A DNA stretch of 64,000 bases. Origin: SAR202-VII-2 sp965263165 (GTDB taxonomy: Bacteria; Chloroflexota; Dehalococcoidia; Lucifugimonadales; SAR202-VII-2). A program made the translations under genes and the position numbers. The DNA lies in the NCBI GenBank assembly GCA_965263165.1, contig OZ253584.1, positions 2,108,001 through 2,172,000 of the forward strand. Direction: 5' to 3'. Position 1 is the stretch's first letter. The number at the start of each line of letters is the position of its first letter. The notes beneath the pieces are model-generated. The model searched no databases and was not told where the DNA came from. It saw nothing but the letters and a program-made list of their open reading frames with translations. This document shows, one piece after another, positions 42,177-50,812 of this stretch.

Positions 42177-42641
42177 TCATCCCTGAAGCGACTGCCGCTC
42201 CAGATCAAGGACCTTCTGTAGCCTGCGCTGGTGCCGTTCTTCTCCGGTGAAGGTTGCGTCAAGGAAGGCTACCACCAACTCCTTGGCCACTTCTATGCCA
42301 ACGATGCGGGCCCCGAGGCAGAGTACGTTCATATCATCGTGTTCCACGCCCTGGTGGGCCGAGTAGGCGTCGTGGCAGACGCCGGCTCTCACGCCGGGTA
42401 TTTTGTTGGCTGCGATGGATGCGCCCACGCCGCTGCCGCAGATGACGATGCCCTTGCTCACCTCGCCGGAGGCAACGGCCCTGGCGACAGCGGCGGCGAA
42501 GTCGGGATAGTCGTCGTGGGGGTCGGGTTCGTTAGCTCCCATGTCCAGGATGGTATAGCCGTCGGCCTCCAGCCAGGGGTGGAGGTCAAGCTTGAGTGCT
42601 AGGCCTCCGTGGTCCGCGCCAATGGCGATGAGGGGTATCAT
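42177..42641 (-). CDS. rpiB: Ribose-5-phosphate isomerase B
   Basis: 154 residues. AIGADHGGLALKLDL at the N-terminus, catalytic Cys in VICGSGVGASIAANKIPGVR, HDAYSAHQGVEHDDMNVLCL, and IVGIEVAKELVVAFL. Interconverts ribose-5- and ribulose-5-phosphate. Directly upstream of transaldolase, forming a pentose phosphate operon. Longer in-frame starts extend into a terminator and are rejected. Confidence 0.93.
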   Translation of the reverse strand: MIPLIAIGADHGGLALKLDLHPWLEADGYTILDMGANEPDPHDDYPDFAAAVARAVASGEVSKGIVICGSGVGASIAANKIPGVRAGVCHDAYSAHQGVEHDDMNVLCLGARIVGIEVAKELVVAFLDATFTGEERHQRRLQKVLDLERQSLQG

Positions 42642-42770
42642 AGGGGCGCTCCGGATTGGAGGCGCGGCGGGTTGGGGATGCAGATGGGCGCCGCGAGATG
42701 GGGGCTCGATCCGGCAGGGTGGGGCTGGTAGGCGTGAGCGAAACCAACGACTGGGTGGCCGTGCAAATGG

Positions 42771-42793
42771 AAAAAGCCGCTTCCGTGGAAGCG
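42771..42793 (-). terminator. Intrinsic terminator for the 35-residue gene
   Basis: Minus-strand CGCTTCC-AC-GGAAGCG followed by GCTTTTT: compact stem and a real T tract. Confidence 0.7.
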
Positions 42794-42903
42794 TACGGTA
42801 GGCGCCGGGGTGTCTAGCAGTAGAGCAGCCACTCCAGCCTTCCGGAAGAGATGGACGCCGTAGCGTCAAAGTGAGTGGACGGTCGAAGAGGGGGCTGGGG
42901 TGG

Positions 42904-43011
42904 CTAGTCCTGTCGGGTGACGTAGGTGGCTGCGATCAAGGCCAAGGCGCCGGCGATGGTTGCCAGCATACCGACTCCCGCTATGGCCAAGCCCAAGTAG
43001 AGGATCTCCAC
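42904..43011 (-). CDS. 35-residue membrane peptide
   Basis: GTG start at 43011, sequence beginning EILYLGLAIAGVGMLATIAG and ending in VTRQD. Nearly the whole length is one hydrophobic helix with a charged C-terminus, so a single-pass membrane peptide. Coding is supported by AAAGGAGGT five bases upstream, a promoter (43068-43096) and a terminator (42771-42793), making a complete unit. Function unknown; small hydrophobic regulators of transporters or type-I-toxin-like peptides are possible. Confidence 0.65.
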   Translation of the reverse strand: MEILYLGLAIAGVGMLATIAGALALIAATYVTRQD

Positions 43012-43033
43012 CAGCTACCTCCTTTCTCTGTAC

Positions 43034-43096
43034 AAGCCGGTTTCAGGCGTCCGGCTTCGGCGAAGCCATGATACCAGAGCCGGGATGGCCCCGCAA
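43034..43096 (-). promoter_or_regulatory. Promoter and leader hairpin of the 35-residue gene
   Basis: Minus-strand TTGCGG (43091-43096), 17-base spacer, TATCAT (43068-43073). The leader then forms AAGCCGG / CCGGCTT (43034-43057), ending about 11 bases before the ribosome site. Confidence 0.6.
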
Positions 43097-43128
43097 CGGC
43101 GGCGCTCGCCTAGAATCCGTTGCTTTGT

Positions 43129-43848
43129 TCATCCGGCCGCGGGGGCGCGAGCCGGGATTTCATCGCCCAGGGTATCTGGCGCTATCTCGACCATCCGCCT
43201 GCTGAACACCTTCCCGAAGTTTTCCGCGACTGCCAAGGCTATTTCGTCAAGGGGGACGGGTTTGCCAATGACCGCGGCGAGCGACGTTGCCGCTCCTTCA
43301 GGGTCGCCGCAGGGGATGATGTGCTCGAAGTAGGACAGGTCGGTGGTGACGTTCAGGGCGAAGCCGTGGGTGGTGACGTCGCGGCTGATGCGGACGCCAA
43401 TGGCGGCGATCTTCTTGTCGCCGACCCAGACGCCGGTGAGTCCGGAGATTCGCCTGCCCTGGACCCCGTGATCGGAGAGCGTGGCCAGAATGGTCTGTTC
43501 CAAGCCCCAGACGTACCGCCTGGGGCCGCCGAGAAGCCGTATATTCATGATCGGGTAGCCGATGAGCTGGCCGGGTCCGTGGTAGGTAACCTCACCTCCG
43601 CGGTCCGTCTCGCACACGTCCGCGCCAAGGGCTGTAAGCGTGGCTGGGCTGGCTAGGATGTCTTGCTGCTTGCCGCGGCGTCCCAGAGTGAAGACGTGGG
43701 GATGCTCCATAAGCAGCAACACGTCTGCCATGCCACCCTCGTTTGCCGCTGCCTCCTTGCGGGCTTGGGCGATGGCGCCCTGAAGCTCCAGACCCTGTCG
43801 ATAGCCCAAGAGGCCCAGTCTGACAAAGGTGCAGGTCTGACTAACCAC
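43129..43848 (-). CDS. lipB: Octanoyltransferase (lipoate biosynthesis)
   Basis: 239 residues. RGGEVTYHGPGQLIGYPI binds substrate, the catalytic Lys is in DKKIAAIGVRISR and the catalytic Cys in FEHIIPCGDPEG. Transfers octanoyl from acyl carrier protein to lipoyl domains; lipA is not in the window. GTG start at 43848, overlapping the end of the ribokinase gene by eight bases. Confidence 0.95.
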   Translation of the reverse strand: MVSQTCTFVRLGLLGYRQGLELQGAIAQARKEAAANEGGMADVLLLMEHPHVFTLGRRGKQQDILASPATLTALGADVCETDRGGEVTYHGPGQLIGYPIMNIRLLGGPRRYVWGLEQTILATLSDHGVQGRRISGLTGVWVGDKKIAAIGVRISRDVTTHGFALNVTTDLSYFEHIIPCGDPEGAATSLAAVIGKPVPLDEIALAVAENFGKVFSRRMVEIAPDTLGDEIPARAPAAG

Positions 43849-44803
43849 TGGCCGGCCTCGCTGCGGTTTCCAGGAGGTTGATGATGTCCTGGCGGCGGGG
43901 CATGGCCCGCTGGGCCCCCTGCCTGGTAGTGGCTATTGCCCCCGCTGCCGCGCCCCAACGAACGGCTTCTGAAACGGGATGCCCTTCGGCGAGAGCGACG
44001 GCGAAGGCGGCGCAGAAGGCGTCTCCGGCGCCGACGCTGTCCACAGCGTCGACCTGAAAGGCGGGCGCGTGGCCTTCATCCTGAGGGCAGGCGTAGTAGG
44101 CGCCCCGCGCGCCGAGCTTGACCACAGCGATGGGAACGCCCCGGTCCTGGAGGACGTGCGCGGCTTCCGCCGCGGTGGCTTGGTCGACGATGGCGACGTT
44201 GGTCAAGACCGCAGCCTCGCGCTCGTTGGGGAGAATCGCGTCGAGGAGGGCGTATTCCTCTTCCGGAAGCGGCGATGCCGGCGCTGGATCGAATATGACC
44301 CGGCAGCCGAGGTCTCTGGCCTGGCGGGCCGCTTCCAGGGACGCGTCGATGGGCAGCTCCATCTGCAAGAGCAGCGCGTCGGCGCCGGGCAAGGCGCGCC
44401 GGAGGCGCTCCATCTCCGAGGGGCCACAAGTGGCGTTGGCCCCGGGAGCGATGATGATCTTGTTCTCACCGGCCTTGTTGACCTGGATGTGGGCGACACC
44501 AGTGGGTGCGCCGTCATCTCTGGCCAGAGCGTCTATATTCACGCCGTTGGCCTCGAGCTCGCGGGCCAGAGTGTCGCCAAAGGGATCCCTACCAACGCGG
44601 CCTATGAACACAGCCTGTGCGCCCAGGCGTGCAGCCGCCACTGCTTGGTTCGCTCCCTTGCCGCCGGGTGTTGCCTGAAAACTGTTCCCAAGGAGAGTTT
44701 CGCCCGGCTCGGGGAAGATGGGCGCCACTGCGACGAGGTCCATGTTAGCCGAGCCCAGAACAATGATTCGGGGATGCGCTTGATGGGGATGCCGGAGGGC
44801 CAT
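43841..44803 (-). CDS. Ribokinase-like PfkB-family kinase
   Basis: About 320 residues. GSANMDLVAVAPIFPEPGET and TPGGKGANQAVAAARLGA at the N-terminus, and the PfkB signature with the catalytic Asp in DSVGAGDAFCAAFAVAL. Ribose is the likely substrate, given rpiB and transaldolase nearby. ATG at 44803 chosen; a longer form from a TTG at 44839 touches the terminus of a repeat element and lacks a ribosome site. Confidence 0.88.
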   Translation of the reverse strand: MALRHPHQAHPRIIVLGSANMDLVAVAPIFPEPGETLLGNSFQATPGGKGANQAVAAARLGAQAVFIGRVGRDPFGDTLARELEANGVNIDALARDDGAPTGVAHIQVNKAGENKIIIAPGANATCGPSEMERLRRALPGADALLLQMELPIDASLEAARQARDLGCRVIFDPAPASPLPEEEYALLDAILPNEREAAVLTNVAIVDQATAAEAAHVLQDRGVPIAVVKLGARGAYYACPQDEGHAPAFQVDAVDSVGAGDAFCAAFAVALAEGHPVSEAVRWGAAAGAIATTRQGAQRAMPRRQDIINLLETAARPASG

Positions 44804-44879
44804 GGCGCGATTGTAGGCGGCGTCAAACGAGGCTGGCAACTAGGAAATCTCTGAACAAGCCCCCAGGGAACCTCCCATC

Positions 44880-44912
44880 CCCACCCCCGTACTCGGGAGC
44901 GGGCTAGGAAGC
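44880..44912 (+). repeat. REP-like C module
   Basis: ACCCCCGTACTCGGGAGC then GGGCTAGGAAGC; precedes B module copy 3. Confidence 0.65.
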
Positions 44913-44915
44913 GTT

Positions 44916-45089
44916 CCGACGCGCCAAGTGAGAAAACACCTCCTCCTCCATTCCCCAAGCAGGGCGCAGGGAGCGCAGCCCCGCCGGGGATACAGGGGGA
45001 GTCCCCCTGTTTCCAAAAACGTTGGAGGGTGGAGCGGGCGGGATAGCGGCGCAGGCCAATCAGACCCTCCGTCTAGGAGGCGCTCCCTA
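44916..45089 (+). repeat. B module, copy 3
   Basis: GCGCCAAGTGAGAAAAC, CAGGGCGCAGGGAGCGC, GTCCCCCTGTTTCC, AAAAACGTTGGAGGGTGG and GGGATAGCGGCGCAGGCC, as in copies 1 and 2. Confidence 0.75.
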
Positions 45090-45118
45090 TTGCAAAATAA
45101 GAACGATTGTGCTATAAT
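45090..45118 (+). promoter_or_regulatory. Promoter at the start of A module copy 3
   Basis: TTGCAA, 17-base spacer, TATAAT (full consensus -10) with TG extension; the strongest of the five. Confidence 0.8.
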
Positions 45119-45468
45119 AACCCCATGAAGTGGGCCGGGGGCCCGCTTCTCTTCCTTGGAGCCTGCCGCATACATTGAGCACTGGGGGCTAACCATAGAG
45201 AATCCCCCTGTGGCAGGGGCGCTGAGGGAACACCCCAAGGGGCAAGACCCTCCGAGGAAGCGTGGGACTAGATCGAATGTCGTTTCGAGACAAGCTCCTT
45301 GGAGGTGTAAGGCTCCGCCTCAGTTCATGACGATTCGCTACGACATCACGACGGTTCTTTACAACTCTCTTATGACTTCATTGCGCCTTTGTTGCGCCTC
45401 TGTGGCGGCTCCGTGCCTGCAAACCCCGAAATCCGGCTGATACGCGTAACGAATATACAATCAAAGGC
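45090..45468 (+). repeat. Interspersed A module, copy 3
   Basis: 379 bases. GC hairpin GAAGTGGGCC-GGG-GGCCCGCTTC directly after the promoter, then GGAGCCTGCCGCATACAT, the G/C-rich second hairpin, a degenerate 10-11 base repeat tract, and CCCCGAAATCCGGCTGATAC ending ACAATCAAAGGC. The ATG after the promoter stops after 17 codons, unlike copy 2, so coding is not conserved. Confidence 0.8.
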
Positions 45469-45502
45469 CACGCCTTCCGCTCGGGGTAGGGATGGGAGGG
45501 GG

Positions 45503-47160
45503 GAGCCTGTCTCAAAAGTAGCCGGCGCCCCTAGTGAGGAGCGGGCGCTAGTGGATAGACTGTCCTCAACGCGTGCTGGTTGGAGGGGCCTATGACGTGG
45601 CGACCGATGGACCGAGAGCAAGCTTGGCTCTTGCCCCCCTCTCTAGACGATCTGCTCCCCGACGATCACCCTGTGCGCTTTGTTGCGAGCTTCGTCGACG
45701 GACTGACGAAGGAGGAATGGGCCGGATTCGGCGTCAATATGGAGGGCGAGGCGCTGGGCGCCCCCGCCTATCACCCCCGCTCGCTGCTGAGCATTTGGCT
45801 GTATGGGTTCATGACGGGAGTACGCTCGTCGCGCAAGCTGGAAGCGAGCTGCCGGGACCAGATTCCCTTCCTCTGGCTGACCGGCTGGCAGCGCCCGGAC
45901 CACAACACCCTCTGGCGATTCTACAAGGCCCATCGCGTCAAGCTCCGGGGACTGCTGCGGCTAACGGTGCGAGCCGCCGTCCGCCTCGACCTGATCGACT
46001 GGGCGGTACAGGCCGTGGATGGCACGAAGGTGCAGGCCAACGCGTCGCCGTCGCGGACCTACGACGCCCAGGAGCTGGAGCGGCTCTTGGAGCGCACGGC
46101 CCAGGCCATCGCCGACTTGGAAGCGCAGAACGAGCGCAGGGACGACTTGGCCCCGCCGCGCCTGCCGCCCGAACTGCGCAAAGCCGAGCAGCGGCGCAAG
46201 CGCGTGTTGGCCGCGAGACGGGAGATGGAGGAAGAGGGGCCCCGCCACGCCAACCTGACCGACCCGGAGGCGCGGCTCATGCGCAGCCGCGGCGCCTACG
46301 TCACCGGGTACAACGCCCAAGCCATGGCCGTCCCAGTGAGCCATGGCGACGGCGCCGGCGGCGGGCTGTTGATCACCGCTGCGGAGGTGACCCAGGACCA
46401 AGCGGACAACGCGCAACTGCTGCCCCTCATCGCCGCTGCGGCCGAGTCCGCCGAACGGACTCCGGCGCTTACCTTGGCCGACGCCGGGTACTTCTCCGGG
46501 GCCAACCTAGCGGCGTGCGCGTTACACGATACACCGGTGGCCATGCCCGAACCCCGTTCCCACACCGCCCATCCCTACCATTACCGCCACTTCACCTACG
46601 ACCCCGCCGCCGACCGCTACCAGTGCCCCGAGGGCCGCTACCTCACCTTCCGCCGCAGCAAAACAAAGACGGGTCATGCACCCGTCCGCCTCTACCAGGC
46701 CAGCGGGGCCACATGCCGCGCCTGTCCCGCCTTCGGCCTCTGCACGACGATCAAGAAAGGTCGCCGGATCGAGGTATCGCTCCACGATGCTGCGCTCCAG
46801 TCCCACCGCCACTGGATGGAGACGCCGGAGACCCGGGCCGCCTACCGCCTGCGCAAACAGCTCGTGGAGCCGGTGTTCGGCATCGTGAAGGAGCAACAGG
46901 GGGCGCGCCGCTTCCTGTTGCGCGGGATCGAGGCCGTCCGCAGCGAGTGGTCGCTGCTGGCGGTGGCGTTCAACCTTCGCACCCTGCAGAAGGCCTGGAG
47001 GCGGTCCTTCTTCGGCCTCACCCGTCGTGGCCGGGCACTCAGCCGGGCCCTCAGCCTGTGGCCCTCACCCTCGGATACCCTGCTCGCCTGTCCAACCCAC
47101 ACACCAGTCCTGCACAGACCCGCGCACATCGAGACCTTCGCTCTCTTGTGAGACAGGCTC
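45503..47160 (+). mobile_element. IS1182-family insertion sequence
   Basis: 1658 bases with inverted ends GAGCCTGTCTCAAAAG (45503-45518) and CTTGTGAGACAGGCTC (47145-47160), 15 of 16 matching. Flanks are GGGGG on each side, a possible 5-base duplication though in a G-rich context. It carries one intact transposase gene and interrupts a repeat element, so it harmed no gene. Confidence 0.88.
45592..47151 (+). CDS. IS1182-family transposase
   Basis: 519 residues. DDE residues are visible as AVDGTKVQANAS (Asp), LADAGYFSGANL (Asp) and VEPVFGIVKEQQGARRF (Glu). The N-terminal LPPSLDDLLPDDHPVRF and the zinc-ribbon-like C-x2-C spacing (ATCRACPAFGLC) fit the family. ATG at 45592 has GGAGGGG six bases upstream. 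The gene is full-length and the ends are intact, so the element may be active. Confidence 0.92.
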   Translation: MTWRPMDREQAWLLPPSLDDLLPDDHPVRFVASFVDGLTKEEWAGFGVNMEGEALGAPAYHPRSLLSIWLYGFMTGVRSSRKLEASCRDQIPFLWLTGWQRPDHNTLWRFYKAHRVKLRGLLRLTVRAAVRLDLIDWAVQAVDGTKVQANASPSRTYDAQELERLLERTAQAIADLEAQNERRDDLAPPRLPPELRKAEQRRKRVLAARREMEEEGPRHANLTDPEARLMRSRGAYVTGYNAQAMAVPVSHGDGAGGGLLITAAEVTQDQADNAQLLPLIAAAAESAERTPALTLADAGYFSGANLAACALHDTPVAMPEPRSHTAHPYHYRHFTYDPAADRYQCPEGRYLTFRRSKTKTGHAPVRLYQASGATCRACPAFGLCTTIKKGRRIEVSLHDAALQSHRHWMETPETRAAYRLRKQLVEPVFGIVKEQQGARRFLLRGIEAVRSEWSLLAVAFNLRTLQKAWRRSFFGLTRRGRALSRALSLWPSPSDTLLACPTHTPVLHRPAHIETFALL

Positions 47161-47272
47161 GGGGGTCCTATCCCCCCGTCATTTCCCTATCCGGCCATGC
47201 CGCGCTCAAAGGACTTGTGCAAACTATCCTTAGCAAGGCACTGCACCCTCTCTCTTCGCCGATGGTACGATG

Positions 47273-47404
47273 ATGGGCATGGAGACTAGGGACGACAAAA
47301 TCATGCGCTGGGGATGTCTGCTGAGTGGACTTGCCGTTGTCTTGGTCGTGTTGATTCTGGTGGTCCTCATGGTGGCGGGGGCTGTGGGATTCCCGGTGCG
47401 CTGA
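47273..47404 (+). CDS. 43-residue membrane peptide upstream of a two-component system
   Basis: MGMETRDDKIMRWGCLLSGL then a long hydrophobic run (AVVLVVLILVVLMVAGAVG) and FPVR. One transmembrane helix with a charged N-terminus. In-frame ATGs at 47270, 47273 and 47279 are all possible; no strong ribosome site. The response regulator starts 21 bases after its stop, so it may be the first gene of that operon. Could modulate the sensor kinase, but that is inference. Confidence 0.5.
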   Translation: MGMETRDDKIMRWGCLLSGLAVVLVVLILVVLMVAGAVGFPVR

Positions 47405-47425
47405 TTCCCTGCTAGGAGCGAACAG

Positions 47426-48124
47426 ATGTCTTCGGTGCTTGTTGTTGACGACGAAGTGAACATGGTGGACGCGCTCCGCTACGTTCTCACAAAGGAGGGG
47501 TTTCGGGTGGAGACGGCCTCCAACGGACTGGAGGCGGTGGAGGTTGCCCGCCGCCTGCGTCCGGAGCTTGTAGTGCTGGACCTGATGCTGCCCGATCTTA
47601 GCGGGTTTGAGGTTTGCCGCCGTCTGAGGCGGGAAAGCTCGGTGCCCATCATCATGCTGACCGCCAAGGACGATGAGGTCGACAAGGTGGCGGGTCTGGA
47701 GATGGGCGCGGACGACTATGTCACGAAGCCCTTCAGCATGCGGGAGCTGGTGGCCAGGGTCCGGGCTCAGATCCGCCGCTCAGAGGCTGCGGCGGGGGCT
47801 GAAGACGATGGGGGGGCTGGGCGCATCGTGGCCGGCCTGTTGGACATCAGCCCTGCTTCACACGAGGCGTTCCTGGGCGACCAGCCACTGTCTCTTCAGC
47901 CGCGGGAGTTTGACCTGCTGGCATTCCTCGCTCGGCGCCCGGACATGGTGTTCAGCCGGGACCAACTCATCGAGCGGGTGTGGGGTTCCAACGCCTTCGT
48001 CGATGCCCGCACGGTGGATGTTCACATCCGGGGGCTGCGCAAGAAGATCGAGGCCGACCCGTCTAACCCCCGCTACATCGAGACCGTCCGGGGTGTTGGA
48101 TACCGCTTTCGCAGAGGGGGGTAG
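47426..48124 (+). CDS. Response regulator, OmpR/PhoB family
   Basis: 232 residues. Receiver domain with phosphoacceptor Asp in LVVLDLMLPDLSGFEV, Thr/Lys in MLTAKDD and YVTKPFSMREL; C-terminal winged helix ends in ARTVDVHIRGLRKKIEADP and GVGYRF. Controls transcription in response to the adjacent kinase. GCTAGGAGCG precedes the ATG. Confidence 0.93.
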   Translation: MSSVLVVDDEVNMVDALRYVLTKEGFRVETASNGLEAVEVARRLRPELVVLDLMLPDLSGFEVCRRLRRESSVPIIMLTAKDDEVDKVAGLEMGADDYVTKPFSMRELVARVRAQIRRSEAAAGAEDDGGAGRIVAGLLDISPASHEAFLGDQPLSLQPREFDLLAFLARRPDMVFSRDQLIERVWGSNAFVDARTVDVHIRGLRKKIEADPSNPRYIETVRGVGYRFRRGG

Positions 48125-48127
48125 AGA

Positions 48128-49300
48128 ATGGCGGCGCTCATCGTCGCCTTGGTGGCGGCGGTGCTGTTGGCGGGGGCTGCCGCGCTGGCCTGGCACTACC
48201 GCCGGGGGCGCCGGGAGGCCATCCAGAGGCTTCGCGAGAAGGAGATAGAGTCGCGTTGGCTTTCGGAGTCCCACACCGACGCCCAACGGCTTGTCGATGC
48301 CTTCCTGAAGGGAGCGCCTGGCGCCTTTATCATTTCCGATAGCCATCGCACGGTCCAGCGTTTGAGCCCCCAAGCGGAGGATCTCTTCAGCACGTCGGAG
48401 GCCCAGGCTTCGGGCCACTCCCTGATTTCCGTGGTGCGCGACCACCAGATCAATGACCTCGTTAGCGTTGCTCTGGAAGCGGAGGCCGTCAGAGAGGCAA
48501 CGATAGAGCACCGGCCCACCCGGCGGGTTCTGGCGAACCGCGCTTTCCCCATCCACGACGGGGGTGGGGAGGTCGTGGGAGTCCTGTTGGCGGCGCAGGA
48601 CGTTACGGAACTGCGGCGTTTGGAGCAGGTGCGCCAGGAGTTCGTCACCAACATATCCCACGAACTCCGCACACCGATGGCTTCCATCAAGGCAATGGTG
48701 CAGACGCTTGAAGAGGGCGCCATCGACGACCCGGCCGTGGCCCCGGACTTCATGCGCCGCATTGACGTCGAGGTGGACCACCTGACCCAATTGGTTCGGG
48801 AGTTGAGCCTCCTCTCGAGCATTGAGTCGGGCTTGGCGCCTCTACAACGTATACCAACGAGGGTGGAGAGCCTTCTCAGGAGCGCCGTGGACCGTGCGGC
48901 GGCGCAGGCCCAGAGGAAGCAGGTGTCACTGTCAGTGGAGACGCAGGGGGAGCTGCCTGCCGTCCTGGCCGACCCCGGCCGCATAGAGCAGGCGTTGCTG
49001 AACATGCTGAGCAATGCGGTCAGGTTTACGGTGCCGGGCGGGTCCGTGACGGCGTCGGGGCTGGCCCAGGATGGCTTCGTCCGCATCTTCGTGCGGGATA
49101 CGGGTGTGGGCATCTCCAGGGATGACCTGCCGCGAGTATTCGAGCGGTTCTACAAGGCGGACAAGGCGCGCTCTGGGGAGGGAACGGGGCTGGGGTTGGC
49201 GCTGGTGAAGCACATCGTCCTGTCCCACGGCGGCGACGTTGCGGTGGAGAGCGAAGAGGGCAGGGGGTCAACGTTTTCGTTTACGCTGCCCCTGGCATAG
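48128..49300 (+). CDS. Sensor histidine kinase (PhoR-like)
   Basis: 390 residues. One N-terminal transmembrane helix (LIVALVAAVLLAGAAALAW), a PAS domain (about 60-170), HisKA with phospho-His in FVTNISHELRTPMASIK, and HATPase_c with N box NMLSNAVRF, G1 DTGVGIS, F box FERFYKAD and G2 GTGLGLAL. No large extracytoplasmic sensor, so the signal is probably intracellular, membrane-derived or passed by a partner protein. Three bases after the regulator. Confidence 0.92.
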   Translation: MAALIVALVAAVLLAGAAALAWHYRRGRREAIQRLREKEIESRWLSESHTDAQRLVDAFLKGAPGAFIISDSHRTVQRLSPQAEDLFSTSEAQASGHSLISVVRDHQINDLVSVALEAEAVREATIEHRPTRRVLANRAFPIHDGGGEVVGVLLAAQDVTELRRLEQVRQEFVTNISHELRTPMASIKAMVQTLEEGAIDDPAVAPDFMRRIDVEVDHLTQLVRELSLLSSIESGLAPLQRIPTRVESLLRSAVDRAAAQAQRKQVSLSVETQGELPAVLADPGRIEQALLNMLSNAVRFTVPGGSVTASGLAQDGFVRIFVRDTGVGISRDDLPRVFERFYKADKARSGEGTGLGLALVKHIVLSHGGDVAVESEEGRGSTFSFTLPLA

Positions 49301-49421
49301 GGGGGCGTGGGCTGTCGCCAGCGTTCCTAGTCCGTTGGCCGATGCGAGTCCAGGTGCTGCGGACGGGCAACCCGGCGGGGCGGGGAGAGCACGGCTCACG
49401 CGGCCCGCCGCCCCAAGCATC

Positions 49422-50810
49422 CTAGAGCGGCGGCCGCTGCCTGAACCATTGCGCCTGCTGCTCATAGGCGTGGGCAACGCGCAGCACTGTTCCTTCGTCG
49501 TTTGCCTTGCCTACGATTTGCAGTCCTATCGGAAGGCCCGCCGCACTGAAGCCCGCCGGGACCGATATAGCGGGCAGCCCGGCGAGGTTGAAAGGGGCCA
49601 GGAGATTGTGGGTTACCTGGATCATGACGGTCGTGAGTTGATCGAAGTCCTCGAAGGAAGACGCTGGCGTGGGCTGCGCGGGCAGGGCCAGCGCGTCGAC
49701 TGACTGGAAGATATGCTGCAACTCCCGTCGCGCTTTCCCCCTGGCGCGCTGCGCCTGAACGTAGTCCGCTGAGGATGCCAGGCTTCCGATGAGCAGGCTG
49801 GTCTTCCGGGATCCCTCCGGCTGGGCCCCCGATTCCAATGCCTGCCGCGCCAGCACCAGCTCCTCGCTGAAGTAGATGGTGGCGTTGGCGGCGGTCGCGT
49901 ACTCCAATGATGGCAGGTGTACCTCCTCGATGCGGGCGCCCAGCGACTCAAGATCCCGCAACGCTTGGTTGAAGGCGCTGAGTGTGTCTGCGTCTATGCC
50001 GAGGCCGGGCAACTCTAGGAAGTGGCGGGGGACGCCAATCGTCATCCCAGCGATATCCCCGGTTAGGGAAGCGGCGAAATCGGGGACGGGCGCGTGGCTC
50101 GAGGACGAGTCACCGGGGTCGTGGCCGGCGACAGCCTGGAGAACGAGGGCGGCATCCTCCACGGTGCGGGTCAACGGGCCGCAATCATCCAGGGAATAGC
50201 TGAGCGGGGCTAGACCGCGACGACTGATCCGCCCGAACGTGGGCTTGAAGCCGACGGCGCCGCAGAGGGACGCTGGCTTGCGAATGGAGCCGGCGGTATC
50301 TTCTCCGAGAGAAGCCGTACAGAGGCCGGCCGCCGCCGCCGCCGCCGAGCCGCTGCTGGACCCGCCGGTAATGTGCCCGACATTCCACGGATTGCGCGGC
50401 GCCGGACTCGTGGGATCGCCGGGCATGACAAGCTGGCCAAGCAGCACTGTGCCTGCCTCTCTGAGCCTGGTCACGGCGGTGGCGTCGAGGGGGGCGGAGG
50501 GAGGTGGGCCGCCGTGCGCCCGGACGGGGCTGGGGCGTCCCTGGACGTCGTACTGCTCCTTGTGGGCAACGGGGATACCGTGCAGGGGGCCTCTGTAGTT
50601 GCCGGCCATGATGTCGCGCTCGGCGTGGCGGGCTGTCTGTAGGGCCTCTTCGTTGAAGACCGCGCGGTAGGCGTGGAGTTGGGCATCGACCGAGGGGATG
50701 CGCTCCAGGAATGCCTCGATGAATTCGACCGGGGACAGCGACCGGGTGGAAAGGAGTGAGGCGGCTTCGCGGATGGAGAGGAAGCAGACGTCGCTGGTGG
50801 GTTCACTCAT
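49422..50810 (-). CDS. Amidase-signature hydrolase (second GatA/AtzE-like copy)
   Basis: 462 residues. Catalytic Lys in GIPVAHKEQYDVQG, Ser in GGSSSGSAAAAAAG and nucleophilic Ser in EDTAGSIRKPASLCG. It shares organisation with, but is clearly diverged from, the amidase at 23433. It follows a GatC-like mini-gene by two bases and an MFS transporter gene before that, suggesting uptake plus hydrolysis of an amide or carbamate-type compound. Confidence 0.85.
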   Translation of the reverse strand: MSEPTSDVCFLSIREAASLLSTRSLSPVEFIEAFLERIPSVDAQLHAYRAVFNEEALQTARHAERDIMAGNYRGPLHGIPVAHKEQYDVQGRPSPVRAHGGPPPSAPLDATAVTRLREAGTVLLGQLVMPGDPTSPAPRNPWNVGHITGGSSSGSAAAAAAGLCTASLGEDTAGSIRKPASLCGAVGFKPTFGRISRRGLAPLSYSLDDCGPLTRTVEDAALVLQAVAGHDPGDSSSSHAPVPDFAASLTGDIAGMTIGVPRHFLELPGLGIDADTLSAFNQALRDLESLGARIEEVHLPSLEYATAANATIYFSEELVLARQALESGAQPEGSRKTSLLIGSLASSADYVQAQRARGKARRELQHIFQSVDALALPAQPTPASSFEDFDQLTTVMIQVTHNLLAPFNLAGLPAISVPAGFSAAGLPIGLQIVGKANDEGTVLRVAHAYEQQAQWFRQRPPL

Positions 50811-50812
50811 GG

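Larger units (their letters stand above)
44841..47232 (+). mobile_element. Element 3: TIR-bounded A/B/C element interrupted by an IS1182 copy
   Basis: Left end from 44841 reads TAGGAAATCTCTGAACAAGC; right end, read on the minus strand from 47232, reads TAAGGATAGTTTGCACAAG. Between them are C (44880-44912), B (44916-45089), A (45090-45468), another C remnant, and the insertion sequence 45503-47160. Without the IS the element would be about 730 bases. It encodes no transposase of its own, so it is non-autonomous (MITE-like). The flanking TA suggests a TA target. Confidence 0.6.

Noticed and set aside
43053..43067. Second, competing hairpin in the leader of the 35-residue gene
   Set aside because: Its 5' arm lies at or before the predicted transcription start, so a riboswitch-like pair of alternatives is not supported.
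45573..47273. 566-codon frame overlapping the IS1182 transposase in another frame
   Set aside because: Arg/Pro-rich translation without motifs; the other frame has the DDE residues and ribosome site.
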